Shown in pieces: positions 27,495 through 36,414 of a stretch of 64,000 bases of DNA. Below the pieces are notes generated by a model. The model was not told the origin of the DNA and made no database searches. It saw only the letters and a list, made by a program, of their open reading frames with translations. This DNA is from Mobilisporobacter senegalensis. Lineage in GTDB: Bacteria > Bacillota > Clostridia > Lachnospirales > Lachnospiraceae. Numbering within the stretch: position 1 is the stretch's first letter; each line of letters begins with the position of its first letter. Both the position numbers and the translations under genes were made by a program. The DNA lies in contig NZ_RJVG01000013.1 of NCBI RefSeq assembly GCF_003752155.1, forward strand, positions 1 through 64,000. The letters run 5' to 3'.

Positions 27495-27524
27495 AGTATA
27501 CCATGAGGTAGCATAATTTGTCAA
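27495..27524 (-). promoter_or_regulatory. sigma-A promoter of veg
   Basis: TTGACA (27519-27524) and TATACT (27495-27500) are spaced 18 bp apart, 23 bp before the veg ATG. Both boxes are near consensus, consistent with the high expression known for veg in Bacillus. Confidence 0.8.
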
Positions 27525-27811
27525 TAAATTTTCTGACAATTCAAGGCATTGCAATGATTTGTTTGAAAAAACATGTATACTTTTCTAGTTTTTTCAGAGA
27601 TGTTTTTATGTAATTTATTTACACAAACTTTTTAAACAATCATCTCTTTGCATTATTATGCACAAAATCTACTTTGAAATTCTATGAATATCTAACAAAG
27701 TTTTACAAAATAAATATTTTAATACAAGATATATGAAAAAGTTAACAAAATATACTAAATGTTGTTTTAATTTTTATACATCTATAATAATAGACAACTT
27801 ACCTGGAATTT
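27525..27811. other. intergenic region, no gene recognised
   Basis: Very AT-rich sequence between the veg promoter and the terminator of the PrcB-like gene. No open frame, RNA fold or repeat that I could support. Confidence 0.5.
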
Positions 27812-27848
27812 AAAAAAGTGATCCCATATTATTAGGATCACCTTTTTT
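27812..27848. terminator. bidirectional terminator
   Basis: GTGATCC (27818-27824) pairs with GGATCAC (27835-27841), bounded by an A run on the left and T run on the right. It ends the PrcB-like gene on the minus strand. Confidence 0.85.
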
Positions 27849-28265
27849 CTACTCAAAAACTACACTCTTATCAATATATTCTATTTTCACAACAATATAT
27901 GGATAAGTAATGGCCTGAGTTACTACCTCATCTTTTGGCGGACCTAAAAGACTCGTATTAAAATATATTGCATTTTTTGTTAAATAAAGATCATCAACAG
28001 TAATACTATATCCTCCTGTAGGCTGCTCTCCATATCCTGTTACTATATACAAATAATCTGTATTAGAAAAAGTAAGTTTAAAAGGCTCTGCTTTCTTTTC
28101 TTCAATTAACTCCTTCAATTCTTCAGGTACATCTGCATCTTCTACGACAGTAAATTCAAGATCTTTTATTTTCTTTAAATCGGTTTTCTCTGTTTTACAA
28201 GATGAAAGCAAGAAGCTCATTGCTAAAATCATCATGATGAATGATGCCTTCAAAATCCTTTTCAT
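27849..28265 (-). CDS. small lipoprotein with PrcB-like C-terminal domain
   Basis: The 138-residue protein has a lipoprotein signal ('ILAMSFLLSSCKTEKTD', Cys23). The C-terminal domain (about 50-137) carries 'YLYIVTGYGEQPTGGYSITVDDLYLT', the hallmark of PrcB_C. PrcB in Treponema is part of the dentilisin protease complex; in Clostridia the domain occurs in lone lipoproteins of unknown function. It is a single gene in front of its own terminator. Confidence 0.75.
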   Translation of the reverse strand: MKRILKASFIMMILAMSFLLSSCKTEKTDLKKIKDLEFTVVEDADVPEELKELIEEKKAEPFKLTFSNTDYLYIVTGYGEQPTGGYSITVDDLYLTKNAIYFNTSLLGPPKDEVVTQAITYPYIVVKIEYIDKSVVFE

Positions 28266-28377
28266 ACTGCCTCCATAATTACTATTTATTTTATCATATG
28301 AAGAGATTCTAAAGAATAGTATTATTATCTGTCAATATTTCTATACTTTTTTATAATACAATAATTAAAAATCTTTA

Positions 28378-30114
28378 TTACATCATTTGATTGATCATAG
28401 CAGTAACATTTTCTGCAAGTGCTTTCGATCTTTCATTGGCATCCTCTAAAGAAGTTCCAACTATACCAAAATAAAATTTAATTTTAGGTTCTGTACCCGA
28501 TGGTCTGACGCATAACCAGGCATTATCACTTAAGTCATAATATAACACATTTGAATTTGGTAACCCTGTAGGTTTTACTTCGCCAGTTTCTAAATTCTTA
28601 ATGGTATCAAGTTTATAATCTCTTGCAGATAATACTTTATACTCACCTACCTGAACAGGTGGATTTTCCCTTAGAGTATTAAGGATGTTTTGAATCTTTT
28701 CCAGGCCTTCGATTCCTTTTAGTGTTATACTTGTGATATCGTCTTTGTAATATCCATATTTCTCATATATGGCTATCATTGCATCCCAAAGTGTCATTCC
28801 TTTGGTCTTATAATAGGCTGCCGCCTCACAAAGAGCCATGGTTGCTACGATGGCGTCTTTATCTCTTGCATGTGTTCCAATAAGGCAGCCATAACTTTCT
28901 TCAAAACCGAATAAATAAGTTCCTTTTCCGGAATGCTCAAATCCTAAAATCTGTTGACCGATAAATTTAAAACCTGTTAGAACCTCAATTAATCTGATAT
29001 TATAATTTTCTGCTATTGCATCTGCCATATTTGAAGTTACGATTGTTTTAATTAAAGCACCATCCTCTGGTAATTTTCCATCTCTTTCTTTTCTTTGACT
29101 AATTACATAGTCTGCCAAAAGGCATCCAGACATATTTCCTGTCAAAGGAATATATTCTCCGGATTTTGAATCCTTTACATAAACTCCAAGTCTATCCGCA
29201 TCAGGGTCTGTAGCAAGTACTAAATCTGCATTCTTCTCTTTCGCTAATCTGAGTGCAAGTGTAAATGCTTCTTCTGCTTCTGGATTTGGATAACTGACTG
29301 TTGGAAATTCTCCATCCGGAAGTTCCTGCTCAGGAACAACATATACATTCTTAAAACCAATTTCTTTTAGTACACGTCTTGCAGGTATGTTACCTGTCCC
29401 ATGAAGAGGAGTATATACTATTGTAATTTCATCTCCAACTTTGTTAATGCTGTCCTGATGTATCACTTGCTTCTTTAATTCACTGATATATTTATCATCT
29501 ATTTCAGCACCAATAACAATGTATAAGCCTTTTTTCTGTGCCTCTCCTTTATCCATGGTTTTCACTAAATTATAATCAGAAACTGACTTTACTTCATTCA
29601 TAATACCAGAATCATGGGGCGGTGTAATCTGGGCACCATCTTCCCAATAGACTTTATAACCATTGTATTCCGGAGGATTATGGCTTGCTGTTATATTAAT
29701 TCCAGCAATACAGCCTAGTTCTCTTACCGCAAAAGATAATTCAGGGGTAGGTCTTAATGATTCAAATACATATGCTTTAATATTGTTCGCTGCTAAACAT
29801 AAAGCAGCTTCGTCTGCAAATTCAGGTGACATTCTTCGGGAATCATATGCAATAGCAACTCCCCTGTGAGCAAAGCCGGCTTTTATAATATAATTTGCCA
29901 ATCCCTGAGTGGCCTTACGAACTGTATAGATATTCATACGATTTGTTCCAGCACCAATAACTCCCCGAAGGCCTGCCGTACCAAACTCTAACTCGGCGTA
30001 AAATCTCTCTTTTATCTCATTTTCATCATTGGCAATCCCTTTTAATTCATTCTTTGTGGCTTCATCAAAATAAGGATTTACTAACCAATCCTCGTATATC
30101 TTTTTGTAATCCAT
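28378..30114 (-). CDS. pgcA: phosphoglucomutase/phosphomannomutase (alpha-phosphohexomutase)
   Basis: The 578-residue enzyme interconverts hexose-1- and hexose-6-phosphates, most likely glucose phosphates. 'FGTAGLRGVIGAGTNRMN' (44-61), the phosphoserine loop 'TASHNPPEYNGYK' (142-154; Ser144), the metal loop 'DPDADRLGV' (about 303-311), the sugar-binding 'GFEESYG' and the phosphate-binding 'RPSGTEPKIKFYF' are in the expected order. The length fits the PgcA-type mutases of Firmicutes. It lies 29 bp after the PEGA gene on the same strand. Confidence 0.93.
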   Translation of the reverse strand: MDYKKIYEDWLVNPYFDEATKNELKGIANDENEIKERFYAELEFGTAGLRGVIGAGTNRMNIYTVRKATQGLANYIIKAGFAHRGVAIAYDSRRMSPEFADEAALCLAANNIKAYVFESLRPTPELSFAVRELGCIAGINITASHNPPEYNGYKVYWEDGAQITPPHDSGIMNEVKSVSDYNLVKTMDKGEAQKKGLYIVIGAEIDDKYISELKKQVIHQDSINKVGDEITIVYTPLHGTGNIPARRVLKEIGFKNVYVVPEQELPDGEFPTVSYPNPEAEEAFTLALRLAKEKNADLVLATDPDADRLGVYVKDSKSGEYIPLTGNMSGCLLADYVISQRKERDGKLPEDGALIKTIVTSNMADAIAENYNIRLIEVLTGFKFIGQQILGFEHSGKGTYLFGFEESYGCLIGTHARDKDAIVATMALCEAAAYYKTKGMTLWDAMIAIYEKYGYYKDDITSITLKGIEGLEKIQNILNTLRENPPVQVGEYKVLSARDYKLDTIKNLETGEVKPTGLPNSNVLYYDLSDNAWLCVRPSGTEPKIKFYFGIVGTSLEDANERSKALAENVTAMINQMM

Positions 30115-30143
30115 TATTAATCCTCCTATAATAACTTTTTATA

Positions 30144-31577
30144 TTATTGTTTCGTTAGCTCTGGGAAACTATAATTTATATCTCTGGAATCATCTTCCAC
30201 TTCAATGGTATAGCTTTTTGTTAAATAACCATTTTGCCGAAAGGTTATTGTATGAATTCCAATCTCTTTTGTAAAACTACATGGAACAATTCCTTTTAAT
30301 ACTCCATTCAAATAAATTTCTGCACCAACCGGCTGCTTAATTGCTATAGTATGGTCCGTATCATAATTCTTTTTATCTGCATTATTACTATCAGGCTCTT
30401 CTTCCTCCTCTGTGCCATCTTCATCGTCACCCAAATCCTCTTCCTTAGGATCTTCACTTGAGGTACCATCTGGCAATATTGTAACATCTCTGCCTTTTTG
30501 ATTGGACGAATTGTTTGAAGAAGAATTACTTGTTTCTTCCGGAATAACTTCAGCTAACACAATTTCTACTACCTGACTGGATTCATCTACATCCAATATG
30601 CCTGCATAAGTTTCATATCCGCTGCGGCTTACTCTTATGACATGGGCTCCATAAAGTAATTCTACCGGATCTTCATAATCAGTTTCTTCTCCGTCAATAT
30701 ATAAAGTGGCTCCATAGGGTTGTATCAGGAAATCTACACTGCCTTTCTTTTCAGGCTCCTTCCTATATTCGCTCATATCTAATATAATTTCCTGATTTCG
30801 TATAACATTTATACGTTTTGATCCTTTTAGATTCCCTTTTTCGAGTGTTACTTTATAATCTCCTTCCCTCGCTACAATCAGCATATCTTTAACAATAGGA
30901 AGAATGATATGATATCCAACCTCAATAGAACCTTCTAAAAAATCTTCGTAGTTTCTAAGTCTTATATAACCATGTCCTTTGGTAACAATAATTGACCAGA
31001 TTTCTTCATTAATACCTTTTACTGTAAGCTCGTCTTTCTCATTGATATCAATAAGATTGATCAGGCTGTCATCACCTGCAATTACCAGCCTGTCATTAAA
31101 TTTATATTTTGAATCTGCTATTTTCATTACCCTGTCCGAACTTTTAATAGTAAAATTCACGACTTCCTTATACTCCCATGCATCTTTTGATATCTGTAAT
31201 TTCATTAATTTATTATTGCTTCTATCATAAGATACATCCACAATTTCTCCTAAATTCATCTGAGACATAGAAATAACTTTACCATATTTATCCCGTATGT
31301 CCGTTCCACCATTAAAATACAATACAATATCTCCGTTCCCTTTAATATCCATAATTGAGATTGCATTTAATTCTTCTTTGATATCCTTTATAATCCCTAA
31401 GAAACTACCTCCTGATTCCGGCATAGACCCTGGATCTGTATCAACTTCTTTATTCATATCATATCTTTTTTCACTTTGCATGTTAAGGGATAGTACCACA
31501 TAAATACCCAGGATTATCATTAATCCTATTAATACAATTGGTATTATTCGATTGTTCTTTTTTAAAAATTCACCCAC
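30144..31577 (-). CDS. membrane-anchored PEGA domain protein
   Basis: The 477-residue protein has one transmembrane helix near residues 11-31 and an external remainder. Two PEGA-like domains can be seen: 'VDFLIQPYGATLYIDGEETD' to 'RVSRSGYETYAGIL' (about 284-337) and 'IAIKQPVGAEIYLNGVLKGIVP' to 'RQNGYLTKSYTI' (about 411-463). An acidic Ser/Asn/Glu-rich linker (355-405) joins them. PEGA repeats usually mark envelope-facing binding modules. The start is about 24 bp from an ATATAA-like region; the upstream sequence shares a 15-mer with 2.37 kb. Confidence 0.75.
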   Translation of the reverse strand: MGEFLKKNNRIIPIVLIGLMIILGIYVVLSLNMQSEKRYDMNKEVDTDPGSMPESGGSFLGIIKDIKEELNAISIMDIKGNGDIVLYFNGGTDIRDKYGKVISMSQMNLGEIVDVSYDRSNNKLMKLQISKDAWEYKEVVNFTIKSSDRVMKIADSKYKFNDRLVIAGDDSLINLIDINEKDELTVKGINEEIWSIIVTKGHGYIRLRNYEDFLEGSIEVGYHIILPIVKDMLIVAREGDYKVTLEKGNLKGSKRINVIRNQEIILDMSEYRKEPEKKGSVDFLIQPYGATLYIDGEETDYEDPVELLYGAHVIRVSRSGYETYAGILDVDESSQVVEIVLAEVIPEETSNSSSNNSSNQKGRDVTILPDGTSSEDPKEEDLGDDEDGTEEEEEPDSNNADKKNYDTDHTIAIKQPVGAEIYLNGVLKGIVPCSFTKEIGIHTITFRQNGYLTKSYTIEVEDDSRDINYSFPELTKQ

Positions 31578-31622
31578 TAAATCACCTCATATCCCTATAT
31601 GTTTTTTGTATATGAAATTATA

Positions 31623-31637
31623 TTCACGAGTATTATA
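31623..31637 (-). promoter_or_regulatory. TATAAT box and shared 15-mer before the PEGA gene
   Basis: The minus strand reads TATAATACTCGTGAA, identical to 2371-2385 where it forms the -10 region of a promoter. A good -35 box at the correct distance is not obvious here, so promoter function is inferred mainly from the match. Confidence 0.45.
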
Positions 31638-31673
31638 CTATAATCTGACAAAAATGAAAAGCAACGGGATAAA

Positions 31674-31704
31674 AAAACAGTGATGGGTATACCACCACTG
31701 TTTT
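31674..31704 (-). terminator. terminator of cotS
   Basis: AAAACAGTG pairs with CACTGTTTT, and the minus strand continues TTTTTTT. The hairpin overlaps the stop of cotS by two bases. Confidence 0.85.
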
Positions 31705-32704
31705 ACAATACATTGAATTTTTTTAAATGGTTTAAAAAGAGTTCCTTCTGCTCAGCCTGCTCACCAATATTAATAAGCTTTTGAATATTTTTTTGAGGAA
31801 CCCAGGACTTCTTTCCATTGTAATAATAATTGGTAATTTTCCAAAACTTCTCCGGATATAGAAGCAATACATATAGGACTTCTAATTCGTCTTCAGATAG
31901 GGTGATAACTTTATTATATTCTTCTATGATTTTATCCCCAAGTTCTATATTCCAATTATTTTTTTCCATTACTTTACGTAAGAAATGATATAAATCAGAT
32001 ATCTGGACTCCTATCGATGCTTTATCAAAATTCGTTGTTGCAGCACCATCTTGTAAGAAAATTATATTGTGATAAGTATAGTTTCCATGACAGACATGAA
32101 TCAGATTATTAGCCTTTTCCAGCATTGCACCATATGCTGACTGCTTCAATATATCAATAGCCTTGCATCCTTGTTCATAGAAATTATCATAAAAATTTGA
32201 AAAACACAGCTCAAATTCATTTTTAACCTTTTTGTCACGGATATAACTTCTGACTCTCTTCAACTCTCTATTATGTTTTTCAAATAATTCAAATAAATTA
32301 TTATACGTATTATATTTTATCTGCTCTGTAGTTAGTAAAATACCTCGCATCTTACTATGAAGCACTGCTAAATTATTGGTGGCCTTCAGAACATCTTTAA
32401 GTTCCTTAAGATTGCATTCTTCACCAATATACCAATTCTTTATCACATACTGATTATTTCTAAAGTCTTCTGTGACAATTTCACCGTTTATATTATACAT
32501 ATAATTATCAACATATTGATATCCAGCATCTCTTAGGTGCTCCAAAATTCTATTCTCAAATTCTACCCTATTTTTAGAACCCTCAAAATTTTTGCAGAGC
32601 TTAATACCATGGTTTGTTTCAAGAATAAATGCTCCTCGTGTGCGATATGTATTATGAATTTTTATATCGTATTGTCTAAAGATCTCCTCATATCTGTCAT
32701 CCAC
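31703..32704 (-). CDS. cotS: CotS family spore coat kinase-like protein
   Basis: CotS-type proteins are kinase-fold (APH-like) spore coat proteins. I place the start at GTG (32704) with GGGAGGG 6 nt upstream. The protein has about 333 residues. Kinase-like landmarks are 'GAFILETNHGIKLCKNF', 'IHVCHGNYTYHNIIFLQDG' (catalytic loop with His and Asn, but Asp replaced by Asn) and 'TTNFDKASIGVQISDLYHFLRK' in place of the metal-binding DFG-type segment. Activity is therefore doubtful, as is usual in this family. It is monocistronic, with the terminator at 31674. Confidence 0.85.
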   Translation of the reverse strand: MDDRYEEIFRQYDIKIHNTYRTRGAFILETNHGIKLCKNFEGSKNRVEFENRILEHLRDAGYQYVDNYMYNINGEIVTEDFRNNQYVIKNWYIGEECNLKELKDVLKATNNLAVLHSKMRGILLTTEQIKYNTYNNLFELFEKHNRELKRVRSYIRDKKVKNEFELCFSNFYDNFYEQGCKAIDILKQSAYGAMLEKANNLIHVCHGNYTYHNIIFLQDGAATTNFDKASIGVQISDLYHFLRKVMEKNNWNIELGDKIIEEYNKVITLSEDELEVLYVLLLYPEKFWKITNYYYNGKKSWVPQKNIQKLINIGEQAEQKELFLNHLKKFNVL

Positions 32705-32830
32705 AGTCAGCCCTCCCAATCAAAAATAGTTACCCATTTAAGGTGTCTACTCTTAATCTTATGAACTATCCTAGTATTTCATGACAAAGATTATATAGAA
32801 GTTTTCTTTAAAAAAGGAGTTAAATTTTGT

Positions 32831-34216
32831 CTATTTTTTTATATCTTTTGCCAGATCTAAAAGAATTATTTTCTCATTGAGAGATGGCTCTTCAATGACT
32901 TTAGAAAGAAGACTGTTTAAAGTATTACCCAGCTCAATTCCAGGTTTATACCCTATCCCAATCAAGTCGCTTCCGTCAACTGCAAGGGTTTTCAGATTAA
33001 CACATTCGTCCTTTCTAAGTATCTCCTGATAAAGTTTATATGCCATCTCTAATCTTTCCAGTTTCTCTTTATGTGTATCTGGATTTTGAGACATAATATC
33101 TGCTTTTTTCATTTCAAAATAGAGCATCATAATTTCGATGCCCATTTTATTCATCTGTTTTCTAACTCCTACCGGAGTTAATAAAAAATCGTCATCATGC
33201 CATTTGATTAATTTTGTTACTGTATCTATTGTAAAATTATCAAACTTTAGTCTTTGTAATATTTCTTTTCCAATCACAGCTCCCTTTTCAGGATGTCCAT
33301 GGAAATGATCGTAACCATCTTCACTTGTACTTTTCGTAAAAGGTTTTCCTACATCGTGAAGCAGCATACACCATCTAAGAATATGAAAATATTTTTCCTT
33401 CTCACTTACCGTTAATTCCATCTCATTTTCTAATAAATTAGATTTTTGTATATATTCAACTGATTTTAGAGAATGAATGCCTACATTATAAATATGATGA
33501 AGGTTATTCTGCTTTGTTTCCATCATTTGATCAAATTCCGGCAAAATAATATTAGTAATCCCCAAATTATATGCATCTGTTAATTTATTTGGATTGTCTG
33601 AAGTTAACAATTTATCAAGTTCAACCCGTATTCTCTCTGCACTGATATTTTTGAGCAAGTTTACTTTTTCCTTGATTGCTTTTTTCGTATTATCTTCAAT
33701 TTTAAAGCCTAATTGAGCTGAAAAACGTACCCCTCGAAGAATACGAAGTGCATCTTCTTCAAAACGTGAATTTGCATCTCCCACACACTGGATAATACCC
33801 TCTTTAAGATCTTCCAGTCCATGAAAACAATCTATTAATCCTTCCTTCCTATTATATGCCATTGCATTAATGGTAAAATCTCTACGTTTTAGATCTTCCA
33901 TTAGATTCGGAGTAAATTCAACAGACTTCGGTCTTCTATTGTCTTCATATTCACCATCGATTCGATAGGTGGTTACTTCATACCCTTGGTCTTCCAGCAT
34001 CACTGTGACAGTTCCATGTTGTATCCCTGTATCAATTGTTCTACGAAACAATTCTTTTACTTCCAGAGGCTTGGCTGAAGTTGTAATATCCCAATCCTGC
34101 GGATTTTTATCTAAAATGGCATCACGAACACAGCCACCAACAATATATGCTTCGTGACCATTTTCAATCAATTTATCTATAATATATTCCACATTGGATG
34201 GAACTTCTATTTTCAT
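32831..34216 (-). CDS. cca: CCA tRNA nucleotidyltransferase (poly(A) polymerase type) with HD domain
   Basis: This enzyme adds or repairs the 3' CCA of tRNAs. The 461-residue protein has the class II nucleotidyltransferase head ('VGGCVRDAILDKNPQDWDITTSA', about 26-48), the 'RRDFTINAMAY' block, and a C-terminal HD domain ('WCMLLHDVGKPFTKS'). The HD domain indicates the longer Clostridia type, which may carry a phosphatase or phosphodiesterase function. The gene follows proS on the same strand. Confidence 0.93.
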   Translation of the reverse strand: MKIEVPSNVEYIIDKLIENGHEAYIVGGCVRDAILDKNPQDWDITTSAKPLEVKELFRRTIDTGIQHGTVTVMLEDQGYEVTTYRIDGEYEDNRRPKSVEFTPNLMEDLKRRDFTINAMAYNRKEGLIDCFHGLEDLKEGIIQCVGDANSRFEEDALRILRGVRFSAQLGFKIEDNTKKAIKEKVNLLKNISAERIRVELDKLLTSDNPNKLTDAYNLGITNIILPEFDQMMETKQNNLHHIYNVGIHSLKSVEYIQKSNLLENEMELTVSEKEKYFHILRWCMLLHDVGKPFTKSTSEDGYDHFHGHPEKGAVIGKEILQRLKFDNFTIDTVTKLIKWHDDDFLLTPVGVRKQMNKMGIEIMMLYFEMKKADIMSQNPDTHKEKLERLEMAYKLYQEILRKDECVNLKTLAVDGSDLIGIGYKPGIELGNTLNSLLSKVIEEPSLNEKIILLDLAKDIKK

Positions 34217-34239
34217 TCTTTCACCGCCTATAAGAATGG

Positions 34240-34268
34240 GGCTGTCACGATTTTTTATTGTGACAGCC
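34240..34268. terminator. inverted repeat between proS and cca
   Basis: GGCTGTCAC pairs with GTGACAGCC around an 11-nt loop. There is no U tract after the stem on the minus strand, so it may act weakly or as an RNA processing site. Confidence 0.4.
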
Positions 34269-34285
34269 TTAATTCTGACATACTT

Positions 34286-35719
34286 TTAATAAGCTTTCCC
34301 CCAGTAAACCATTGATTTGGCTGGTTTTCCGCAACAAACACAGGTATCTGCAATATGCTCCTGTTCAAATGGCATACAACGGGAAGTTGCACCTGTTTTT
34401 TCCTTAATTTCATCTTCACAAGCTCTATCGCCACACCACATAGCTTTTACAAATCCAGGCTCACTTGTAATTTTATCTGCAAATGCAGTAAAATTTGTTG
34501 CTGCAGATGTATGTTCATCCCGATGTTTTCTGGCACGTTCTAACATCTCTAATTGCATTGTTTCAAGGATTTCTCCTACTCTCACTTGAATTTCATCTAA
34601 GGAAACTATAATTTTTTCTCTCGTATCACGGCGAACAATTACTGCCTGATTCGCTTCAATATCCTTTGGTCCGATTTCAATACGTAATGGAATACCTCTC
34701 ATCTCTTGTTCACTGAATTTCCATCCAGGGCTTTTATCAGAATCGTCCACTTTCACTCTGTAAGCACCCAATTTAGAACTTAATTCAGCTGCTTTTTCCA
34801 GGACTCCTTCTTTGTGCTGTGCAATTGGAATTATCATTACCTGTGTCGGTGCAATTCGAGGTGGTAACACAAGACCACTATCATCACCATGCACCATAAT
34901 AACAGCACCTATAATTCGAGTAGACATACCCCATGATGTTTGGTGTGCATATTGAAGTTTATTCTCTTTATCTGTATATTGAATACCAAAAGCCTGTGCA
35001 AATCCATCTCCGAAATTATGGCTTGTGCCTGATTGAAGCGCTTTTCCGTCATGCATTAATGCTTCAATCGTATATGTGGAATGAGCTCCTGCAAATTTTT
35101 CTTTATCCGTTTTGCGTCCCTTGATCATAGGAATTGCTAAAACTTGTTCACAGAAATCTGCATAAACATTAAGCATCTGAATTGTTCTTTCTTCTGCTTC
35201 ATCTGCTGTTGCATGTACAGTATGACCTTCCTGCCATAAAAATTCCATAGAACGCAAGAATGGTCGTGTGGTTTTTTCCCAACGTACGACAGAGCACCAT
35301 TGGTTATATAGTTTAGGGAGATCTCGGTAAGACTGTACTATATTAGAATAAAGATCACAGAACAAAGTTTCTGAAGTAGGTCTTACACATAATCTTTCTT
35401 GTAAAGGTTCTAATCCACCATGAGTAACCCAGGCAACTTCTGGGGCAAATCCTTCTACATGGTCTTTTTCTTTTTGAAGAAGGCTCTCTGGAATAAACAT
35501 AGGCATATATACATTTTCTACACCGGTTTCTTTAAATCTTCTATCTAATTCTTTCTGTATATTTTCCCAGATAGCATATCCATTCGGTCTTAGTATCATA
35601 CAGCCTCTGACACTTGAATAGTCAATCAATTCTGCCTTTTTAACAACGTCAGTATACCATTGTGCAAAATCTTCTTCCATGGAAGTAATTGCTTCCACTA
35701 ATTTCTTGTCTTTCGCCAT
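34286..35719 (-). CDS. proS: prolyl-tRNA synthetase (type 3, archaeal-like)
   Basis: ProS charges tRNA-Pro. The 477-residue length and the absence of the INS editing domain place it in the archaeal/eukaryote-like type 3. Class II motifs are visible: '[30 protein letters not shown]' (motif 2), '[14 protein letters not shown]', '[31 protein letters not shown]' (motif 3), an anticodon-binding domain and the C-terminal zinc-type '[23 protein letters not shown]...CVCCGKPAK'. Expression is controlled by the T-box upstream. Confidence 0.95.
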   Translation of the reverse strand: MAKDKKLVEAITSMEEDFAQWYTDVVKKAELIDYSSVRGCMILRPNGYAIWENIQKELDRRFKETGVENVYMPMFIPESLLQKEKDHVEGFAPEVAWVTHGGLEPLQERLCVRPTSETLFCDLYSNIVQSYRDLPKLYNQWCSVVRWEKTTRPFLRSMEFLWQEGHTVHATADEAEERTIQMLNVYADFCEQVLAIPMIKGRKTDKEKFAGAHSTYTIEALMHDGKALQSGTSHNFGDGFAQAFGIQYTDKENKLQYAHQTSWGMSTRIIGAVIMVHGDDSGLVLPPRIAPTQVMIIPIAQHKEGVLEKAAELSSKLGAYRVKVDDSDKSPGWKFSEQEMRGIPLRIEIGPKDIEANQAVIVRRDTREKIIVSLDEIQVRVGEILETMQLEMLERARKHRDEHTSAATNFTAFADKITSEPGFVKAMWCGDRACEDEIKEKTGATSRCMPFEQEHIADTCVCCGKPAKSMVYWGKAY

Positions 35720-35826
35720 AATATATTCTCCTTTTTATTAAATGTATTCTTGAGATGCAAGTTCGTTTATTATATTATTTTTGATACAACTGAACGATTC
35801 CGAATATCAATACATTCATTATTACA

Positions 35827-36085
35827 TAAAAAAAAGCCCTCGCATCCCCAAGGGACCGAAAGACTTCGGCGGTACCACCCTAATTAGTAATAAGTTTACT
35901 CATCTTATCACTCTCTTTACTATCTATTAACGCTAGAATCACGCTGCATTTTCATACAGAACTCCAAGGTAGGTTCTATGGTCCATACGTGAATATTCAC
36001 TCACATCATAAGAATCTTGCACCAATCAATTCTCTCTCTGGGATGAATGAAACATATACTATTCCTCTTCATAGTTTTTTAATAT
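35827..36085 (-). promoter_or_regulatory. T-box riboswitch (tRNA-Pro) upstream of proS
   Basis: On the minus strand the conserved T-box sequence AGGGTGGTACC is at 35881-35871. It is followed by a stem (GTCCCT...AGGGC) and eight Ts (terminator, 35829-35858). In stem I the specifier region reads GAACCTACC, with the codon CCT for proline at 35973-35971. Uncharged tRNA-Pro is expected to switch the leader from terminator to antiterminator. Confidence 0.93.
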
Positions 36086-36091
36086 ATTTTG

Positions 36092-36120
36092 ATTCTATGC
36101 CAGACATATGAATTTGTCAA
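36092..36120 (-). promoter_or_regulatory. sigma-A promoter of the proS T-box transcript
   Basis: TTGACA (36115-36120) and TAGAAT (36092-36097) are 17 bp apart, just ahead of the T-box stem I. Confidence 0.85.
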
Positions 36121-36181
36121 GGGATATGTTATTGAAAACACATTATATTTAACTCACCTTGCTCCTTAATATAAATAAGAA

Positions 36182-36210
36182 TTGACTTTGCCTGGGCGCA
36201 TATGTATAAT
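36182..36210 (+). promoter_or_regulatory. sigma-A promoter of the rsgA leader
   Basis: TTGACT (36182-36187) and a perfect TATAAT (36205-36210) lie 17 bp apart, diverging from the proS promoter. Transcription would begin near 36217. Confidence 0.8.
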
Positions 36211-36244
36211 TAAAAAATGATTTACCCGAAAGGAGAGATGTATT

Positions 36245-36277
36245 ATGTCAAATTTATATAAGGTGGTTCTTAACTAA
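36245..36277 (+). other. ten-codon leader ORF upstream of rsgA
   Basis: AGGAGAG (36231-36237) precedes an ATG, and the frame reads MSNLYKVVLN then TAA. It sits between the strong promoter and the terminator at 36345. A GCGGAA/TTCCGC hairpin (36284-36308) follows the stop codon. No codon run suggests an amino-acid signal. It may be a regulatory leader peptide or the head of a lost gene. Confidence 0.5.
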
Positions 36278-36344
36278 ATAATAGCGGAATCATTTATTTA
36301 TTTTCCGCATCATTGACCTTTCGTGATTTATAATATTTTATTGT

Positions 36345-36370
36345 AACACGTTTTAAGGCGTGTTTTTTTT
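36345..36370 (+). terminator. terminator in the rsgA leader
   Basis: AACACG pairs with CGTGTT around 8 nt, followed by TTTTTT. It lies 45 bp before rsgA and after the short leader ORF, so it would act as an attenuator or separate a short transcript from rsgA. Upstream CGTG (about 36322) can compete for CACG. Confidence 0.7.
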
Positions 36371-36414
36371 ATACTTATTTTTCACGATCAGGCATTTAAC
36401 TTTCGGAGGTAATA

